Positions 56,501-64,000 of a DNA stretch of 64,000 nucleotides are shown here, piece by piece. This DNA comes from Ferranicluibacter quercicola (lineage in GTDB: Bacteria > Pseudomonadota > Alphaproteobacteria > Rhizobiales > Rhizobiaceae): the NCBI RefSeq assembly GCF_021168455.1, contig NZ_JAJOZR010000008.1, forward strand, positions 124,001-188,000. The letters are read 5' to 3'. The position numbers and the translations under genes were made by a program. Every line of letters begins with the position of its first letter. Position 1 is the first letter of the stretch. The notes under the pieces are model-generated. The model was given only the letters and a program-made list of their open reading frames with translations, was not told where the DNA came from and searched no databases.

Positions 56501-56752
56501 GGCGTTCGACGTGGACTCGAAATACTGGAGACCGTCGATGCCGTTCAGCTCGTTCTCGATCAGCTGCGTCACGCCCTGATAGGTCTCGGTGGAAGACGCG
56601 CCGGGATAGGTGGCGGAGATGCTGATCTGCGGCGGCGCGACGCTCGGATACTGCGCGATCGGCAGGAAGGGGATCGCGATGATCCCGGCGATCATGATGA
56701 AGAGGGCGACGACCCAGGCGAAAATGGGCCGGTCGATAAAGAAACTGGGCAT
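53573..56752 (-). CDS. acrB: RND multidrug efflux pump, inner-membrane subunit (HAE1 type)
   Basis: 1059-residue proton-driven exporter of the HAE1 family, twelve membrane helices with two large periplasmic loops. It opens MPSFFIDRPIFAWVVALFIM. The proton-relay aspartate pair is in LVDDAIIVVENVERIM; VFIPMAFFPGSVGVIYQQF and the C-terminal GVLGGMISATILAVFFVPVF are family features. With the adaptor encoded just upstream and an outer-membrane channel encoded elsewhere, it should export drugs or plant compounds. It starts 10 bases after acrA. Confidence 0.97.
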   Translation of the reverse strand: MPSFFIDRPIFAWVVALFIMIAGIIAIPFLPIAQYPSVAPPQISISATYPGASSTETYQGVTQLIENELNGIDGLQYFESTSNAAGAVSINVTFAPGTDPGDAAVDVQNRVRRVEPRLPDAVTQQGIQVDEAGSGFLLIISLTSTDGSMDAIGLGDYLSRNVLNEIQRIEGVGQAQLFSSERSMRVWIDPDKMVGLNLTAGDVTSAIQAQNAQIAAGSIGAQPNPITQQVSAPVLVKGQLSSPEEFGAIVLRANPDGSAVRLRDVARIEVGGQSYDTSTRLNGKPSAAIAVQLTPTGNALNTATLIEARMEELKGYFPAGVEYSIPYNTAPFVEVSIEKVLHTLLEAVALVFLVMFLFLQNIRYTLIPTIVVPVALLGTCAIIYAAGFSINVLTMFAMVLAIGILVDDAIIVVENVERIMTEEGLTPKEATRKAMGQITGAVIGITLVLSAVFIPMAFFPGSVGVIYQQFSLTMVTSILFSAFLALSLTPALAGSFLKQIPKGQHQQKRGFFGMFNRGFDKTSHGYSGWVGWMIKRSGRFMLVYLVIVAAMGYLFMRLPSAFLPNEDQGYIIVSMQLPSEATANRTTEVIQQVEGFFGKEGAVDRIIAVNGFSFSGSGQNAALAFITLKDWADRGADDAAASIAMRASIAFSQIRDAIAFALSPPPIQGLGTSNGFEFRLQDRAGQGDTALAAARDQLLGLAAQSQILAGVRVDGLPDVAQLNLIVDREKANTFGVAFADINATISTNLGSTYVNDFPNSGRLQRVTVQADVTKRTKPSDLLTLNVRNTNGGMVPLSAFSSIEWQMGPAQTVGYNGYPSIRISGQATPGHSSGEAIAEMERLMGQLPSGFAYEWSGQSREEIQSGSQAPLLIGLSCLLIFLCLAALYESWSIPISVMLVVPLGIIGAVIAITLRDLSNDVYFKVGLITIMGLSAKNAILIIEFAKEQMEAGKSLMDATIEAAHLRFRPILMTSLAFTLGVVPLAIASGASAASQNAIGTGVLGGMISATILAVFFVPVFFVFVMKIFQRGKTNDHAPATPSQATPSPASGHAGGTTPAE

Positions 56753-56761
56753 GGACCGTCC

Positions 56762-58066
56762 TTACTTCGCTTGTGCAGGTGCCGCTTGTGCAGGCTTGGC
56801 GCCGCCTTCGGGCGCGGCAGGCTTGTCGGCGGAGGCCGCGGGGGCGCCCGCCGGATCGTTGCCCGCAGGCGCGCCTTCCGGCTTCGTGGGGGCGGCGGGG
56901 GCCGCGTCGCCTTCCGGCTTGGCCGGCTGCGGGTTCCAGTCCACGGCCTTGACCGGCGCGCCGGGGCCGACCTTCTGGAAGCCCTCGACGATGATCTTCT
57001 CGTCCGCCTTCAGGCCGTTCGAGATCACCCAGCGGTCGCCGACCACGCGGCTCGTGGTGACGGGACGGATCTCGACCTTGCTCTCGCCGTTGACGACGTA
57101 GACCAGCGCCTTGCCGGCGGTGTCGCGCTGGATGGCCTGCTGCGGCACGGCGATCGCATTGCGCTCGATGCCCTGCTGGATGAGGCCGCGGACATACATG
57201 CCGGGCAGGAGATCGCCGTTCGGATTGGCGAACTCGCCGCGCAGCGTGATCTGGCCGGTGGTTTCATCGACCGCGGCTTCGGAGAAGAGCAGACGGCCCT
57301 TTTCCGGATAGGGCGTGCCGTCGTCCAGCACCAGCTGGGCGGCCGCCTCGTTGGCATCCGTCATCAGCTGGCCGTCCTGCAGCGCCTTGCGCAGGCGGAT
57401 GACGTCGGTCGCCGTCTGGGTGAAGTCGGCATAGACGGGGTCGAGCTGCTGGATCGTCGCGAGGTTCTCGGTGCCGCTCTGGCTGACGAGCGCCCCTTCG
57501 GTGATCAGCGCGCGGCCGATCCGGCCGCTGATCGGCGCGGTGACGTTGGTATATTGCAGGTTCAGCCGGGCGGAGGCGACGCCGGCCTCGGCGATCGCCA
57601 CGTCCGCGTCCGCCTGCGCCAGAAGCGCGACGGCGTCGTCGAAGTTCTGCTGCGTCGCGACGTTCGAGCGGCGCAGCTGCTCCTGGCGGTCGGCGGTGTT
57701 GCGGGCCTGCGTCTGGGCGGCGCGCGCCCGGGCGAGCGTGCCCTCGGCGCTGTCCACCTGCACCTGGAAGGGCTTCGGATCGATGCGGTAGAGCACGTCG
57801 CCCTGCTGCACCGTGGTGCCCTGCTCGAACACGCGCTCGACCACGATGCCGGACACGCGCGGGCGAACCTCCGCGGTGCGGGTCGCGGCGATCCGGCCCG
57901 GAAGCTCGTTGGTGATCGGCAGCTCCTCGGTCTTCGTCGTGACGACCGCGACCTCGGAGGGCGGCCGCTCCGGCTGCCCCTGCGCTTGGCTCTCTTCCTG
58001 CTGGCAGGCACTCAAGAAAGCCGCGCTGATGACGAGAGCGGCGAGCGTCAGACGATTGGTCCGCAT
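56762..58066 (-). CDS. acrA: RND efflux periplasmic adaptor lipoprotein
   Basis: 434-residue membrane-fusion protein. The lipoprotein signal ends with lipobox LSAC, the lipidated cysteine being residue 21. Barrel-sandwich halves include VRPRVSGIVVERVFEQGTTV and YTNVTAPISGRIGRALITEG; a coiled-coil hairpin lies between (ARARAAQTQARNTADRQEQL). The C-terminal about 50 residues are a Pro/Ala/Glu-rich tail not seen in E. coli AcrA. The start at 58066 is where the lipoprotein signal begins. It is the first gene of the efflux operon. Confidence 0.96.
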   Translation of the reverse strand: MRTNRLTLAALVISAAFLSACQQEESQAQGQPERPPSEVAVVTTKTEELPITNELPGRIAATRTAEVRPRVSGIVVERVFEQGTTVQQGDVLYRIDPKPFQVQVDSAEGTLARARAAQTQARNTADRQEQLRRSNVATQQNFDDAVALLAQADADVAIAEAGVASARLNLQYTNVTAPISGRIGRALITEGALVSQSGTENLATIQQLDPVYADFTQTATDVIRLRKALQDGQLMTDANEAAAQLVLDDGTPYPEKGRLLFSEAAVDETTGQITLRGEFANPNGDLLPGMYVRGLIQQGIERNAIAVPQQAIQRDTAGKALVYVVNGESKVEIRPVTTSRVVGDRWVISNGLKADEKIIVEGFQKVGPGAPVKAVDWNPQPAKPEGDAAPAAPTKPEGAPAGNDPAGAPAASADKPAAPEGGAKPAQAAPAQAK

Positions 58067-58179
58067 ATGAAGGTCCCACGAAAAAGACCGGCGCGCGCAT
58101 GAGGTCTCATGGCGTCGGCCGGAGGAAACGATAATCAGACAGTGGCCCGGAGACGGATTCAGGGCAGGTCGTGGCCTAT

Positions 58180-58208
58180 ACAAACACGAGTGTATGTTTT
58201 CGAGTCAA
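58180..58208 (-). promoter_or_regulatory. acrA promoter with TetR-type operator
   Basis: ACAAACAC-GA-GTGTATGT at 58180-58197 is a near-perfect palindrome (seven of eight pairs) like AcrR-type operators. On the minus strand TTGACT (58208-58203) is a good -35; the -10 is probably TTGTAT within or beside the palindrome, with a long 19-base spacer. The operator thus lies between and over the promoter elements, fitting repression by the TetR protein at 52863. Confidence 0.7.
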
Positions 58209-58276
58209 GCGGATCCTGCCGATGATGCAGCGCACAATTTTGTGATGACTTACCAAATCGACGCCGCGCCTTGACG

Positions 58277-58759
58277 TCAGACGCCGGTCGAACCGAAGCC
58301 GCCGGCACCGCGCGCCGTTTCCGAAAAGGCGTTCGCCTCGACGATGCGGGCCTGCGTCACCGGCGCGATCACCATCTGGGCGATGCGCATGTCGCGGGTG
58401 ACAGTGAAGGGCTGCGCCCCGTGGTTGATCACGAGCACCTTCACCTCGCCGCGATAGTCGCTGTCGATCGTGCCCGGCGTGTTGAGGCAGGTGACGCCGT
58501 TCCGGAAGGCAAGGCCCGAGCGCGGGCGAACCTGCCCCTCGAACCCGTCGGGAATCTCGAAGACGAAGCCGGTCGGCACCAGCGCGCGTTCGCCGGGCGC
58601 GATGACCAGCGGCGCGTCCTCCGGCACCGCCGCGCGCAGGTCCATGCCCGCGGCACCCGCCGTCTCGTAGGCCGGCAGCGCCAGACCCTTGCCATGCGGG
58701 AGGCGGACGAGGGCGAGGACGGGGATGACATCGGCGCTGTCCGGGGCGATATCCGGCAT
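58277..58759 (-). CDS. dut: dUTP diphosphatase
   Basis: 160-residue trimeric dUTPase, hydrolysing dUTP to dUMP to keep uracil out of DNA and supply thymidylate synthesis. The five motifs are visible: AGMDLRAAV, RPRSGLA, GTIDSDYRGEVKV, RIAQMVIAPV and the C-terminal arm ARGAGGFGSTG. ATG 58759 (MPDIAPDS) has AAGGAG upstream and is preferred over GTG 58774. It is divergent from prfC. Confidence 0.96.
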   Translation of the reverse strand: MPDIAPDSADVIPVLALVRLPHGKGLALPAYETAGAAGMDLRAAVPEDAPLVIAPGERALVPTGFVFEIPDGFEGQVRPRSGLAFRNGVTCLNTPGTIDSDYRGEVKVLVINHGAQPFTVTRDMRIAQMVIAPVTQARIVEANAFSETARGAGGFGSTGV

Positions 58760-58872
58760 GATCGGCTCCTTCACGAGGCGTGTCCTTGACGGACGGTTGG
58801 CGGCGTCAACGGCGTCAATTGCATATCGGTCGCCATATCGCTAGATAAGCCCCAGAAAACAGGACAATCCCG

Positions 58873-60456
58873 ATGGCTGAAACGCTTGCCGATGCGGTCT
58901 CCCGCCGCCGAACCTTCGCGATCATCGCACACCCCGACGCGGGCAAGACGACGCTGACCGAAAAGCTGCTGCTGTTCGGCGGCGCGATCCAGCTCGCCGG
59001 CGAGGTCAAGGCGAAGAAGGACCGCATCCAGACGCGGTCCGACTGGATGAAGATCGAGCGCGAGCGCGGCATCTCGGTCGTCACCTCGGTGATGACCTTC
59101 GAATATGGCGGCAACGTCTTCAACATTCTCGACACGCCCGGCCACGAGGACTTCGCCGACGACACCTATCGCACGCTGACGGCGGTGGACGCCGCCGTGA
59201 TGGTGATCGACGCCGCCAAGGGCATCGAGCCGCGGACGCTGAAGCTGTTCGAGGTCTGCCGCATGCGCGACATCCCGATCATCACCTTCATCAACAAGAT
59301 GGACCGGGAAAGCCGCGACCCGTTCGAGATCCTCGACGAGGTCGAGGAGAAGCTCGCGCTCGACACCGCGCCGATCACCTGGCCCATCGGCCGGTCGAAG
59401 AGCTTCTGCGGCTCCTATTATCTCGCCGAGAACACGGTGCGCGGCGCCGATACGCAGGTCGAGGCGCTGAAGGTCAACGGCCCGCAGGCCGTCGCCGACC
59501 GGCTGCCGGAAAACGAGCGCGCCGCCTTCATCGAGGAAACCGAGCTTGCCATCGAGGCCTGCCGGCCGTTCGACCGTCAGGCCTTCCTCGAAGGCCACAT
59601 GACCCCGGTCTTCTTCGGCTCGGCCCTGCGCAATTACGGCGTGCGCGACCTCATCGATGCGCTGGGCGCCATGGCCCCGCCGCCGCGCGACCAGGTGGCC
59701 GATATCCGCACCGTGCATGCGAGCGAGGACAAGATGACGGCCTTCGTCTTCAAGATCCAGGCCAATATGGACCCGAACCATCGCGACCGCATCGCCTTCG
59801 CGCGCATCTGCTCGGGCAAGCTGGAACGCGGCATGAAGGCGCGGCTCGCCCGCACCGGCAAGCAGCTCGGCCTCACCGCGCCGCAGTTCTTCTTCGCCTC
59901 GCAGCGCCAGCTGGCCGATACGGCATACGCCGGCGACGTGGTCGGCATCCCCAACCACGGAACCCTGCGCATCGGCGACACGCTGACGGAAGGCGAGCCG
60001 CTGGTCTTCCAGGGCGTGCCGAACTTCTCGCCGGAGATCCTGCGCCGCGTGCGGCTGGAGGATGCCATGAAGGCGAAGAAGCTGAAGGAAGCGCTGCAGC
60101 AGATGGCCGAGGAGGGCGTCGTGCAGCTGTTTTCGCCCGAGGACGGCTCGCCGGCCATCGTCGGCGTCGTCGGCGCGCTGCAGCTCGACGTGTTGAAGGA
60201 GCGGCTGCAGGGCGAATACGGCCTGCCCGTCTCGTTCGACATGGCCCGCTTCTCGATCTGCCGCTGGGTCTCTTCCGACGAGCCCGGCGAACTCGACCGC
60301 TTCATCACCGCGCGCCGCGGCGACATCGCCCGCGATCTCGACGGCGACCCGGTGTTCCTCGCGCAGGACGGCTTCTCGCTGAACTACGAGGCCGATCGCT
60401 GGAAGGCGATCAAGATGGTGGCGATCAAGGAATATCACGTCGCCAAGGCGGCGTGA
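58873..60456 (+). CDS. prfC: Peptide chain release factor 3
   Basis: 527-residue translational GTPase that removes RF1/RF2 from the ribosome after termination. G1 is AHPDAGKTTLTEKLL, the switch I region is RGISVVTSVMTFEY, G3 is DTPGHEDF, and G4 is NKMD in TFINKMDRESRDPFEI. The domain II and RF3-specific C-terminal regions are complete, ending with NYEADRWKAIKMVAIKEYH. The ATG at 58873 begins with MAETLADAVSRRRTFAIIAH, the family start. Confidence 0.97.
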   Translation: MAETLADAVSRRRTFAIIAHPDAGKTTLTEKLLLFGGAIQLAGEVKAKKDRIQTRSDWMKIERERGISVVTSVMTFEYGGNVFNILDTPGHEDFADDTYRTLTAVDAAVMVIDAAKGIEPRTLKLFEVCRMRDIPIITFINKMDRESRDPFEILDEVEEKLALDTAPITWPIGRSKSFCGSYYLAENTVRGADTQVEALKVNGPQAVADRLPENERAAFIEETELAIEACRPFDRQAFLEGHMTPVFFGSALRNYGVRDLIDALGAMAPPPRDQVADIRTVHASEDKMTAFVFKIQANMDPNHRDRIAFARICSGKLERGMKARLARTGKQLGLTAPQFFFASQRQLADTAYAGDVVGIPNHGTLRIGDTLTEGEPLVFQGVPNFSPEILRRVRLEDAMKAKKLKEALQQMAEEGVVQLFSPEDGSPAIVGVVGALQLDVLKERLQGEYGLPVSFDMARFSICRWVSSDEPGELDRFITARRGDIARDLDGDPVFLAQDGFSLNYEADRWKAIKMVAIKEYHVAKAA

Positions 60457-60493
60457 TCTTTCCTCCCCGCAACGTCATCCTCCCTCGCGAAAC

Positions 60494-60599
60494 GTCATCC
60501 TCGGCCTTGTGCCGAGGATCTGCTGTCGTCCCCGCAAACACCACGGTCCTTCAGCGCGCGGCCCGTGCAGCAGATGCTCGGGACAAGCCCGAGCATGAC
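60494..60599. repeat. RIME-like 106-bp intergenic palindrome, copy 2
   Basis: The left arm hairpin is CCTCGGC-CTTGT-GCCGAGG at 60499-60517 and the right arm GCTCGGG-ACAAG-CCCGAGC at 60576-60594, within an overall inverted repeat starting GTCATCC and ending GCATGAC. A broken extra left arm (CGTCATCCTCCCTCGCGAA, from about 60473) stands just before it. It lies between the convergent prfC and otsA, like copy 1 between convergent genes. Confidence 0.82.
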
Positions 60600-60614
60600 G
60601 ACGTTGAGTCTCCC

Positions 60615-61988
60615 TTACGCCACCAGATCCTTCAGGAAATCGTCGCACCAGCGCACCACGTCGTGCTCGTTCAGATAATCCATCATCTTGCCCCACCGCT
60701 CCTGCCGCTCGGGCAGCGGCATGGACAGCGCGCGGGCGATCGCGTTCGCCGTGCCCTCGATGTCGTAGGGATTGACGAGCAGCGCCCCGTCGAGCTCGCG
60801 GGCCGCGCCGGCAAAGCGTGAGAGAACCAGGACGCCCGGATCGTCCGGGTCCTGCGCGGCGACATATTCCTTGGCGACGAGGTTCATGCCGTCGCGCAGC
60901 GGCGTCACCAGGCCCACCTTCGCCATGCGGTAGAGTCCGGCAAGGATCGGCCGCGAGATCGAGCGGTTGATATAGCGGATCGGCACCCAGTCGACCGTGC
61001 CGAGCGCCCCGTTGACGCGCCCCGCCTGTTCGGCCACCGTCCGCTGCATCGCCTCGTATTCCGGCACTTCGGAGCGGGATTTGGGCGTGACCTGCAGATA
61101 GGTCACCTTGCCCTGCTGGCCGGGGCTTGCCTCGATGAAGCGCTCGAAGGCGTCGATGCGCTGGGTGATGCCCTTGGAATAGTCGAGCCGGTCCACCCCG
61201 ATGATCAGATCCCGCCCCTCGATGCTCGCGGCCGCCTTGCGCACCATCGCATGCGAGGCGCTCTTGCGCGCGAAGCTGGCGAAGGCCTTGGTCTCGATGC
61301 CGATACCGTAGGTGCCGCCCTTGAAGATGCGGCCATGCGCACTGTAGCGGCCGGGCTTGATCTCGTTGCCGATGCCCTCGCGCCGCAGCCCGCCGGCGAA
61401 ATTCTCCAGATCGTGATCCGTCTGGAAGCCGATCAGGTCGTAATGCGACAGACCGCGCATGATCTCCTCGTGCACCGGCATGGCGAACAGCACGTCGGCG
61501 GGCGGCCAGGGAATGTGGAGGAAGAAGCCGATCCGGTTCTGGATGCCCATCTGGCGCAGCTCGGCCGCCAGCGGGATCAGGTGATAGTCATGGATCCAGA
61601 TGACGTCGTCCGGCTGCAGCAGCGGCGCCAGGCGATGGGCGAAAAAGCGGTTCACGCGGAAATAGCCGGCCATTTCCTTGCGGCCATATTCGGCAAGGTC
61701 CAGCCGGTAGTGGCAGATCGGCCAGAGCACGCGGTTGGCGAAGCCGAAATAGTATTCGTCCACATCCTTGTCGGTCAGGTCGGTCAGCGCATAGGTGATC
61801 TTGCCGCGGTCCTTGAGGTCGAGCGCGGCAGGCTCGCGCGTGCCGCTGGACTTGCCGGACCAGCCCATCCAGATGCCGCCATGCTCCTCGAGCGCGGCCT
61901 GCAGGGCGACGGCGAGGCCGCCGGCCGGGGCATCGCCCGAATGTTCCGGCACGGGGACGCGGTTCGACACGACGATGAGACGACTCAA
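60615..61988 (-). CDS. otsA: Trehalose-6-phosphate synthase
   Basis: 457-residue GT20 glycosyltransferase joining UDP-glucose and glucose 6-phosphate. N-terminal LIVVSNRVPVP, substrate-binding VLWPICHYRLDLA and VIWIHDYHLIPLAAELRQMG, then GVDRLDYSKGITQRIDAFERF and the sugar-nucleotide region PLRDGMNLVAKEYVAAQ. With otsB upstream it makes trehalose for osmotic and desiccation protection. It starts 64 bases after otsB ends. Confidence 0.97.
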   Translation of the reverse strand: MSRLIVVSNRVPVPEHSGDAPAGGLAVALQAALEEHGGIWMGWSGKSSGTREPAALDLKDRGKITYALTDLTDKDVDEYYFGFANRVLWPICHYRLDLAEYGRKEMAGYFRVNRFFAHRLAPLLQPDDVIWIHDYHLIPLAAELRQMGIQNRIGFFLHIPWPPADVLFAMPVHEEIMRGLSHYDLIGFQTDHDLENFAGGLRREGIGNEIKPGRYSAHGRIFKGGTYGIGIETKAFASFARKSASHAMVRKAAASIEGRDLIIGVDRLDYSKGITQRIDAFERFIEASPGQQGKVTYLQVTPKSRSEVPEYEAMQRTVAEQAGRVNGALGTVDWVPIRYINRSISRPILAGLYRMAKVGLVTPLRDGMNLVAKEYVAAQDPDDPGVLVLSRFAGAARELDGALLVNPYDIEGTANAIARALSMPLPERQERWGKMMDYLNEHDVVRWCDDFLKDLVA

Positions 61989-62052
61989 GACTTCTTCCTT
62001 TCAAATGTCGGGCTGCCGGTCTGCCGGCAGACGGACAGGGGCACAACGCCGC

Positions 62053-62886
62053 TCACGGCCTGGCCGCGGTGGCGAGTGCGGTCAGCGCGTCGCGCACCGC
62101 CTGCGCCGAGCCGATGGTCGCCTGCGCCTGCGTCTCGAAACCGGGCGGTCCGACCCGCAACGACAGTCCGCCGGCGGCATTGGCGATCTTGAACATGGCC
62201 TCGTCGGTCACGTCGTCGCCGATGGCGAGCGGCTTGCGCCCCTCGAAGGGCGCCTGCGACAGAAAGGTCATGACGGCGGCACCCTTGCTCGCCGTCGAGG
62301 GACGCAGCTCCACCACCATCTTGCCGAATTGCAGGCCCCAGTCGCCGCCGATGGCGACGGAGGCGCGCCGCATGATCTGCTCGACATCGGCGCAGCGTTC
62401 CGGCGCCTGCCGGTAGTGCAGCGCGACGGCCGCCCCCTTGTCCTCGAACAGCACGCCGTCCCAGTCCTTGATCGTCTTTGCAAGCTCGCTCTTCAGCGTC
62501 ACGAAGGCGGGCGTGATCTCCGGCCGCGTGATCGCGCCCGACTGGTCGCGCAGTTCGGCGCCGTGCAGGCCGGCAATGGGGAAGGTCGCGGGATCGAAGA
62601 GCACGTCGGCATAATGCAGCGCCCGGCCCGTGACGAGCGCGAGCGCCCCGCCCAGACGGTTGGAAAGCGCCATGAGCGTTGCCGGCAGGTCCGGGGGCAC
62701 GACGATCGCGTCCGGCGTTTCCGCCAGATCGACCAGCGTGCCGTCGATATCGAGGAACAGGGCCCAGTCGTCGGGTGCCGCGGCAATGCGCCCGAACACG
62801 TCGGCAGACGCGCCGGGAAGCGGCTCTTCCTGCGCGAGGGTGACGCCCGGATCGGGCACGGGAAGGGTGTGGCTGTCGTTTGGCAT
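62053..62886 (-). CDS. otsB: Trehalose-6-phosphate phosphatase
   Basis: 277-residue HAD-superfamily phosphatase. The catalytic aspartate motif is ALFLDIDGTLVDLAETPD near residue 45, motif III is the lysine region VVELRPSTASKGAAV, and motif IV is AIGDDVTDEAMFK. It removes phosphate from the OtsA product to give trehalose. An N-terminal stretch of about 35 residues before the HAD core is low in complexity. It is co-oriented with otsA and with the HAD gene upstream. Confidence 0.96.
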   Translation of the reverse strand: MPNDSHTLPVPDPGVTLAQEEPLPGASADVFGRIAAAPDDWALFLDIDGTLVDLAETPDAIVVPPDLPATLMALSNRLGGALALVTGRALHYADVLFDPATFPIAGLHGAELRDQSGAITRPEITPAFVTLKSELAKTIKDWDGVLFEDKGAAVALHYRQAPERCADVEQIMRRASVAIGGDWGLQFGKMVVELRPSTASKGAAVMTFLSQAPFEGRKPLAIGDDVTDEAMFKIANAAGGLSLRVGPPGFETQAQATIGSAQAVRDALTALATAARP

Positions 62887-62944
62887 GAGCGTCTAGTTAG
62901 GTCGCCGCGTGGCCGCGGCAACCCTTGACGCGGGACGCATGCGC

Positions 62945-63625
62945 TCAGGCGGCAGGCGTTTCGACCAGCATGAGACGTCCGTCGGCTGCGATTTCAACCG
63001 CAAGTCGCTCGTATCCCGGGATCGTGAGATGCGTCGTTTCCATCGGATGTTCATGCGTCGTCGTCACCACGACCACGTCCGCGCCGGCGGCCTCCCCGGC
63101 CTTGACGCCGGCGGGAACGTCCTCGAACACGAGGCAGTCGGCCGCATCGAAGCCGACGCGCTCGGCGCCCAGCCGGTAGCAATCCGGCGCCGGCTTGCCC
63201 TGCGTCACGTCTTCCGCCGTCACGAGAAATTTCGGCGCGGTGATGCCGGCCTTGGCAAGGCGGGCCCGTGCCAGCGGCAGCGGCGAGGAGGTGACGATCG
63301 CCCAGCGATCGGCCGGCAGCGTCTTCAGGAATTCGAGTGCACCGGGGATCGGCTTCACGCCCTCGACGTCGTCGATCTCCGCCTGCGTGATAAAGGCCGC
63401 CTCGGTTGCAGGATCGACGCCGGGCAGGTTCAGCTGCGTGATCGTGTCGATGCCGCGCTTGCCGTGCATGAAGGGCAGAAAGGTCGCAAGGTCCAGCCCG
63501 TGCGCCAGCGCCCACTTGCCCCAGACCCGCTCGGCCGCCGCAATGGAATTCAGGAGAGTGCCGTCCATGTCGAACAGGAAGGCGGAAAAGGGTTTGCCGA
63601 GCGTGGGGTGCGAAGGGGAAGACAA
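62945..63625 (-). CDS. HAD-IA sugar phosphatase (YfbT/DOG-type)
   Basis: 226-residue phosphatase with the nucleophile motif AFLFDMDGTLLNSIAAAERV near the start, the cap-domain sequence FLPFMHGKRGIDTI, motif II WAIVTSSPLPLARARL and motif III/IV GKPAPDCYRLGAERVGF...CLVFEDVPAGVKAG. The pattern closely follows E. coli YfbT and 2-deoxyglucose-6-phosphatases. No ATG fits: the nearest lie inside the catalytic motif or far upstream. TTG 63625 with AAAGGA ten bases before it is the likely start; an open frame extends to 63895 without homology. It is 58 bases before otsB, so probably the first gene of a sugar-phosphate operon. Confidence 0.85.
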   Translation of the reverse strand: MSSPSHPTLGKPFSAFLFDMDGTLLNSIAAAERVWGKWALAHGLDLATFLPFMHGKRGIDTITQLNLPGVDPATEAAFITQAEIDDVEGVKPIPGALEFLKTLPADRWAIVTSSPLPLARARLAKAGITAPKFLVTAEDVTQGKPAPDCYRLGAERVGFDAADCLVFEDVPAGVKAGEAAGADVVVVTTTHEHPMETTHLTIPGYERLAVEIAADGRLMLVETPAA

Positions 63626-64000
63626 GGTTTGAAAATCCTTTCGGGCTTTGGAGATATCAGCCGGCGGGCGCAGCGGTCTGCGTTCGGACTGGCGTGAAGG
63701 CAAGGAGATAGAGAGTTTTCCCGTTTCGGGGAGACGCGGAAAGGTTCCGGAGGGATCCGGCAGCCGTTCCGGCGGTTGGACGGGCACGGCATACGGGAAA
63801 TCGGCTGTCGAATCAAATCCGCGCGGCCCGCAGGCCCTCTCAGGCCGCGCGCACCGCGTCTTGCGAGGTCCCGGAAACGGGGAAAATTTCGGCACCCCTT
63901 GCCTGTCACATCAAGGCCTTGCCGGAAATTTCGGCCGTATCCATCCCCGCCCGTCCGCGTCCATGTCATCATCCTCCCGTTCCGTCGCGGATACACCGGA
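63626..64000. other. 375-base region with no recognised gene
   Basis: Open frames here are short or shadows. A 17-codon minus-strand frame starting at 63963 (MDADGRGWIRPKFPARP) has GGAGGATG before it but no other support. The region presumably includes the promoter for the HAD phosphatase-otsBA unit. Confidence 0.5.

Noticed and set aside
53600..58102. 1500-codon open frame on the plus strand opposite acrAB
   Set aside because: Antisense shadow in GC-rich codons; its translation is repetitive Arg/Asp/Gly-rich, while the minus strand encodes clear AcrA and AcrB.
63910..63963. 17-codon minus-strand peptide with a ribosome site
   Set aside because: Too short, no terminator or recalled homologue; left as unannotated leader sequence.

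Overview
The window is a high-GC stretch of alphaproteobacterial chromosome, most likely from a Rhizobiaceae (Ensifer/Rhizobium/Agrobacterium/Shinella-like) genome. The evidence is the rhizobial forms of PolA, XseA, MgsA and YejABEF, an alphaproteobacterial RpoH promoter at dnaK, and three copies of a RIME-like intergenic palindrome. The species cannot be fixed from the sequence. No tRNA, rRNA, CRISPR array, prophage or plasmid backbone is visible. Most of the window is housekeeping DNA with small accessory insertions.

Layout. 1-2.5 kb: 5' part of a PgdA-like peptidoglycan deacetylase, an aldo/keto reductase and a Gfo/Idh oxidoreductase. 2.5-3.8 kb: a complete IS4-type insertion sequence lying exactly between two RIME arms. 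3.9-8.8 kb: a lone GTA/phage spike-base protein gene, xseA, a flavodoxin-fold oxidoreductase, a MarR-NlpC/P60 pair and a GhrA-like dehydrogenase. 8.8-15.7 kb: the yejABEF oligopeptide/microcin C-type ABC importer on the minus strand, split between yejE and yejF by a two-gene PIN toxin-antitoxin cassette. 15.8-24.5 kb: mepA, mgsA, glk, an MsbA-like exporter, dapB, gpmA, a HTH/methylguanine methyltransferase, a DUF2244 membrane protein and nth. 24.5-31.6 kb: MFS exporter, PfkB sugar/adenosine kinase, SH3 protein, GyaR, MoeB-like protein, RecF and a GST.

31.7-38 kb: dnaK and dnaJ, each followed by a terminator and with a consensus RpoH promoter before dnaK, then a class A penicillin-binding protein and a 24-residue membrane peptide gene with its own terminator. 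38-47 kb: two small hypothetical genes, queC preceded by a preQ1-I riboswitch, the YifB/ComM ATPase, gshB, a cupin, a secreted small protein, a UPF0104-type membrane protein, an M20 dipeptidase and a MarR regulator. 47-53 kb: polA, a 2-oxoglutarate/Fe(II) oxygenase, then a small AT-rich island with a ParDE-like toxin-antitoxin pair and an Xre regulator. 52.9-58.1 kb: an acrA-acrB-tetR efflux operon (same order as I recall for smeA-smeB-smeR of Sinorhizobium) with a TetR-type operator over its promoter. 58.3-64 kb: dut, prfC, otsA, otsB and a HAD sugar phosphatase.

Functional themes are cell-wall remodelling (PgdA-like, MepA, NlpC/P60, PBP1A), sugar phosphate and trehalose metabolism (glk, gpmA, mgsA, otsBA, HAD phosphatase), DNA repair and replication (xseA, nth, Ogt-like, recF, polA, dut) and stress or drug defence (dnaKJ, gshB, GST, AcrAB, two toxin-antitoxin modules). 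I found no clearly new multi-gene system. The points most worth a second look are the IS/RIME relationship, the TA cassette inside the yej operon, the preQ1 riboswitch, and several unexplained repeats and hairpins.
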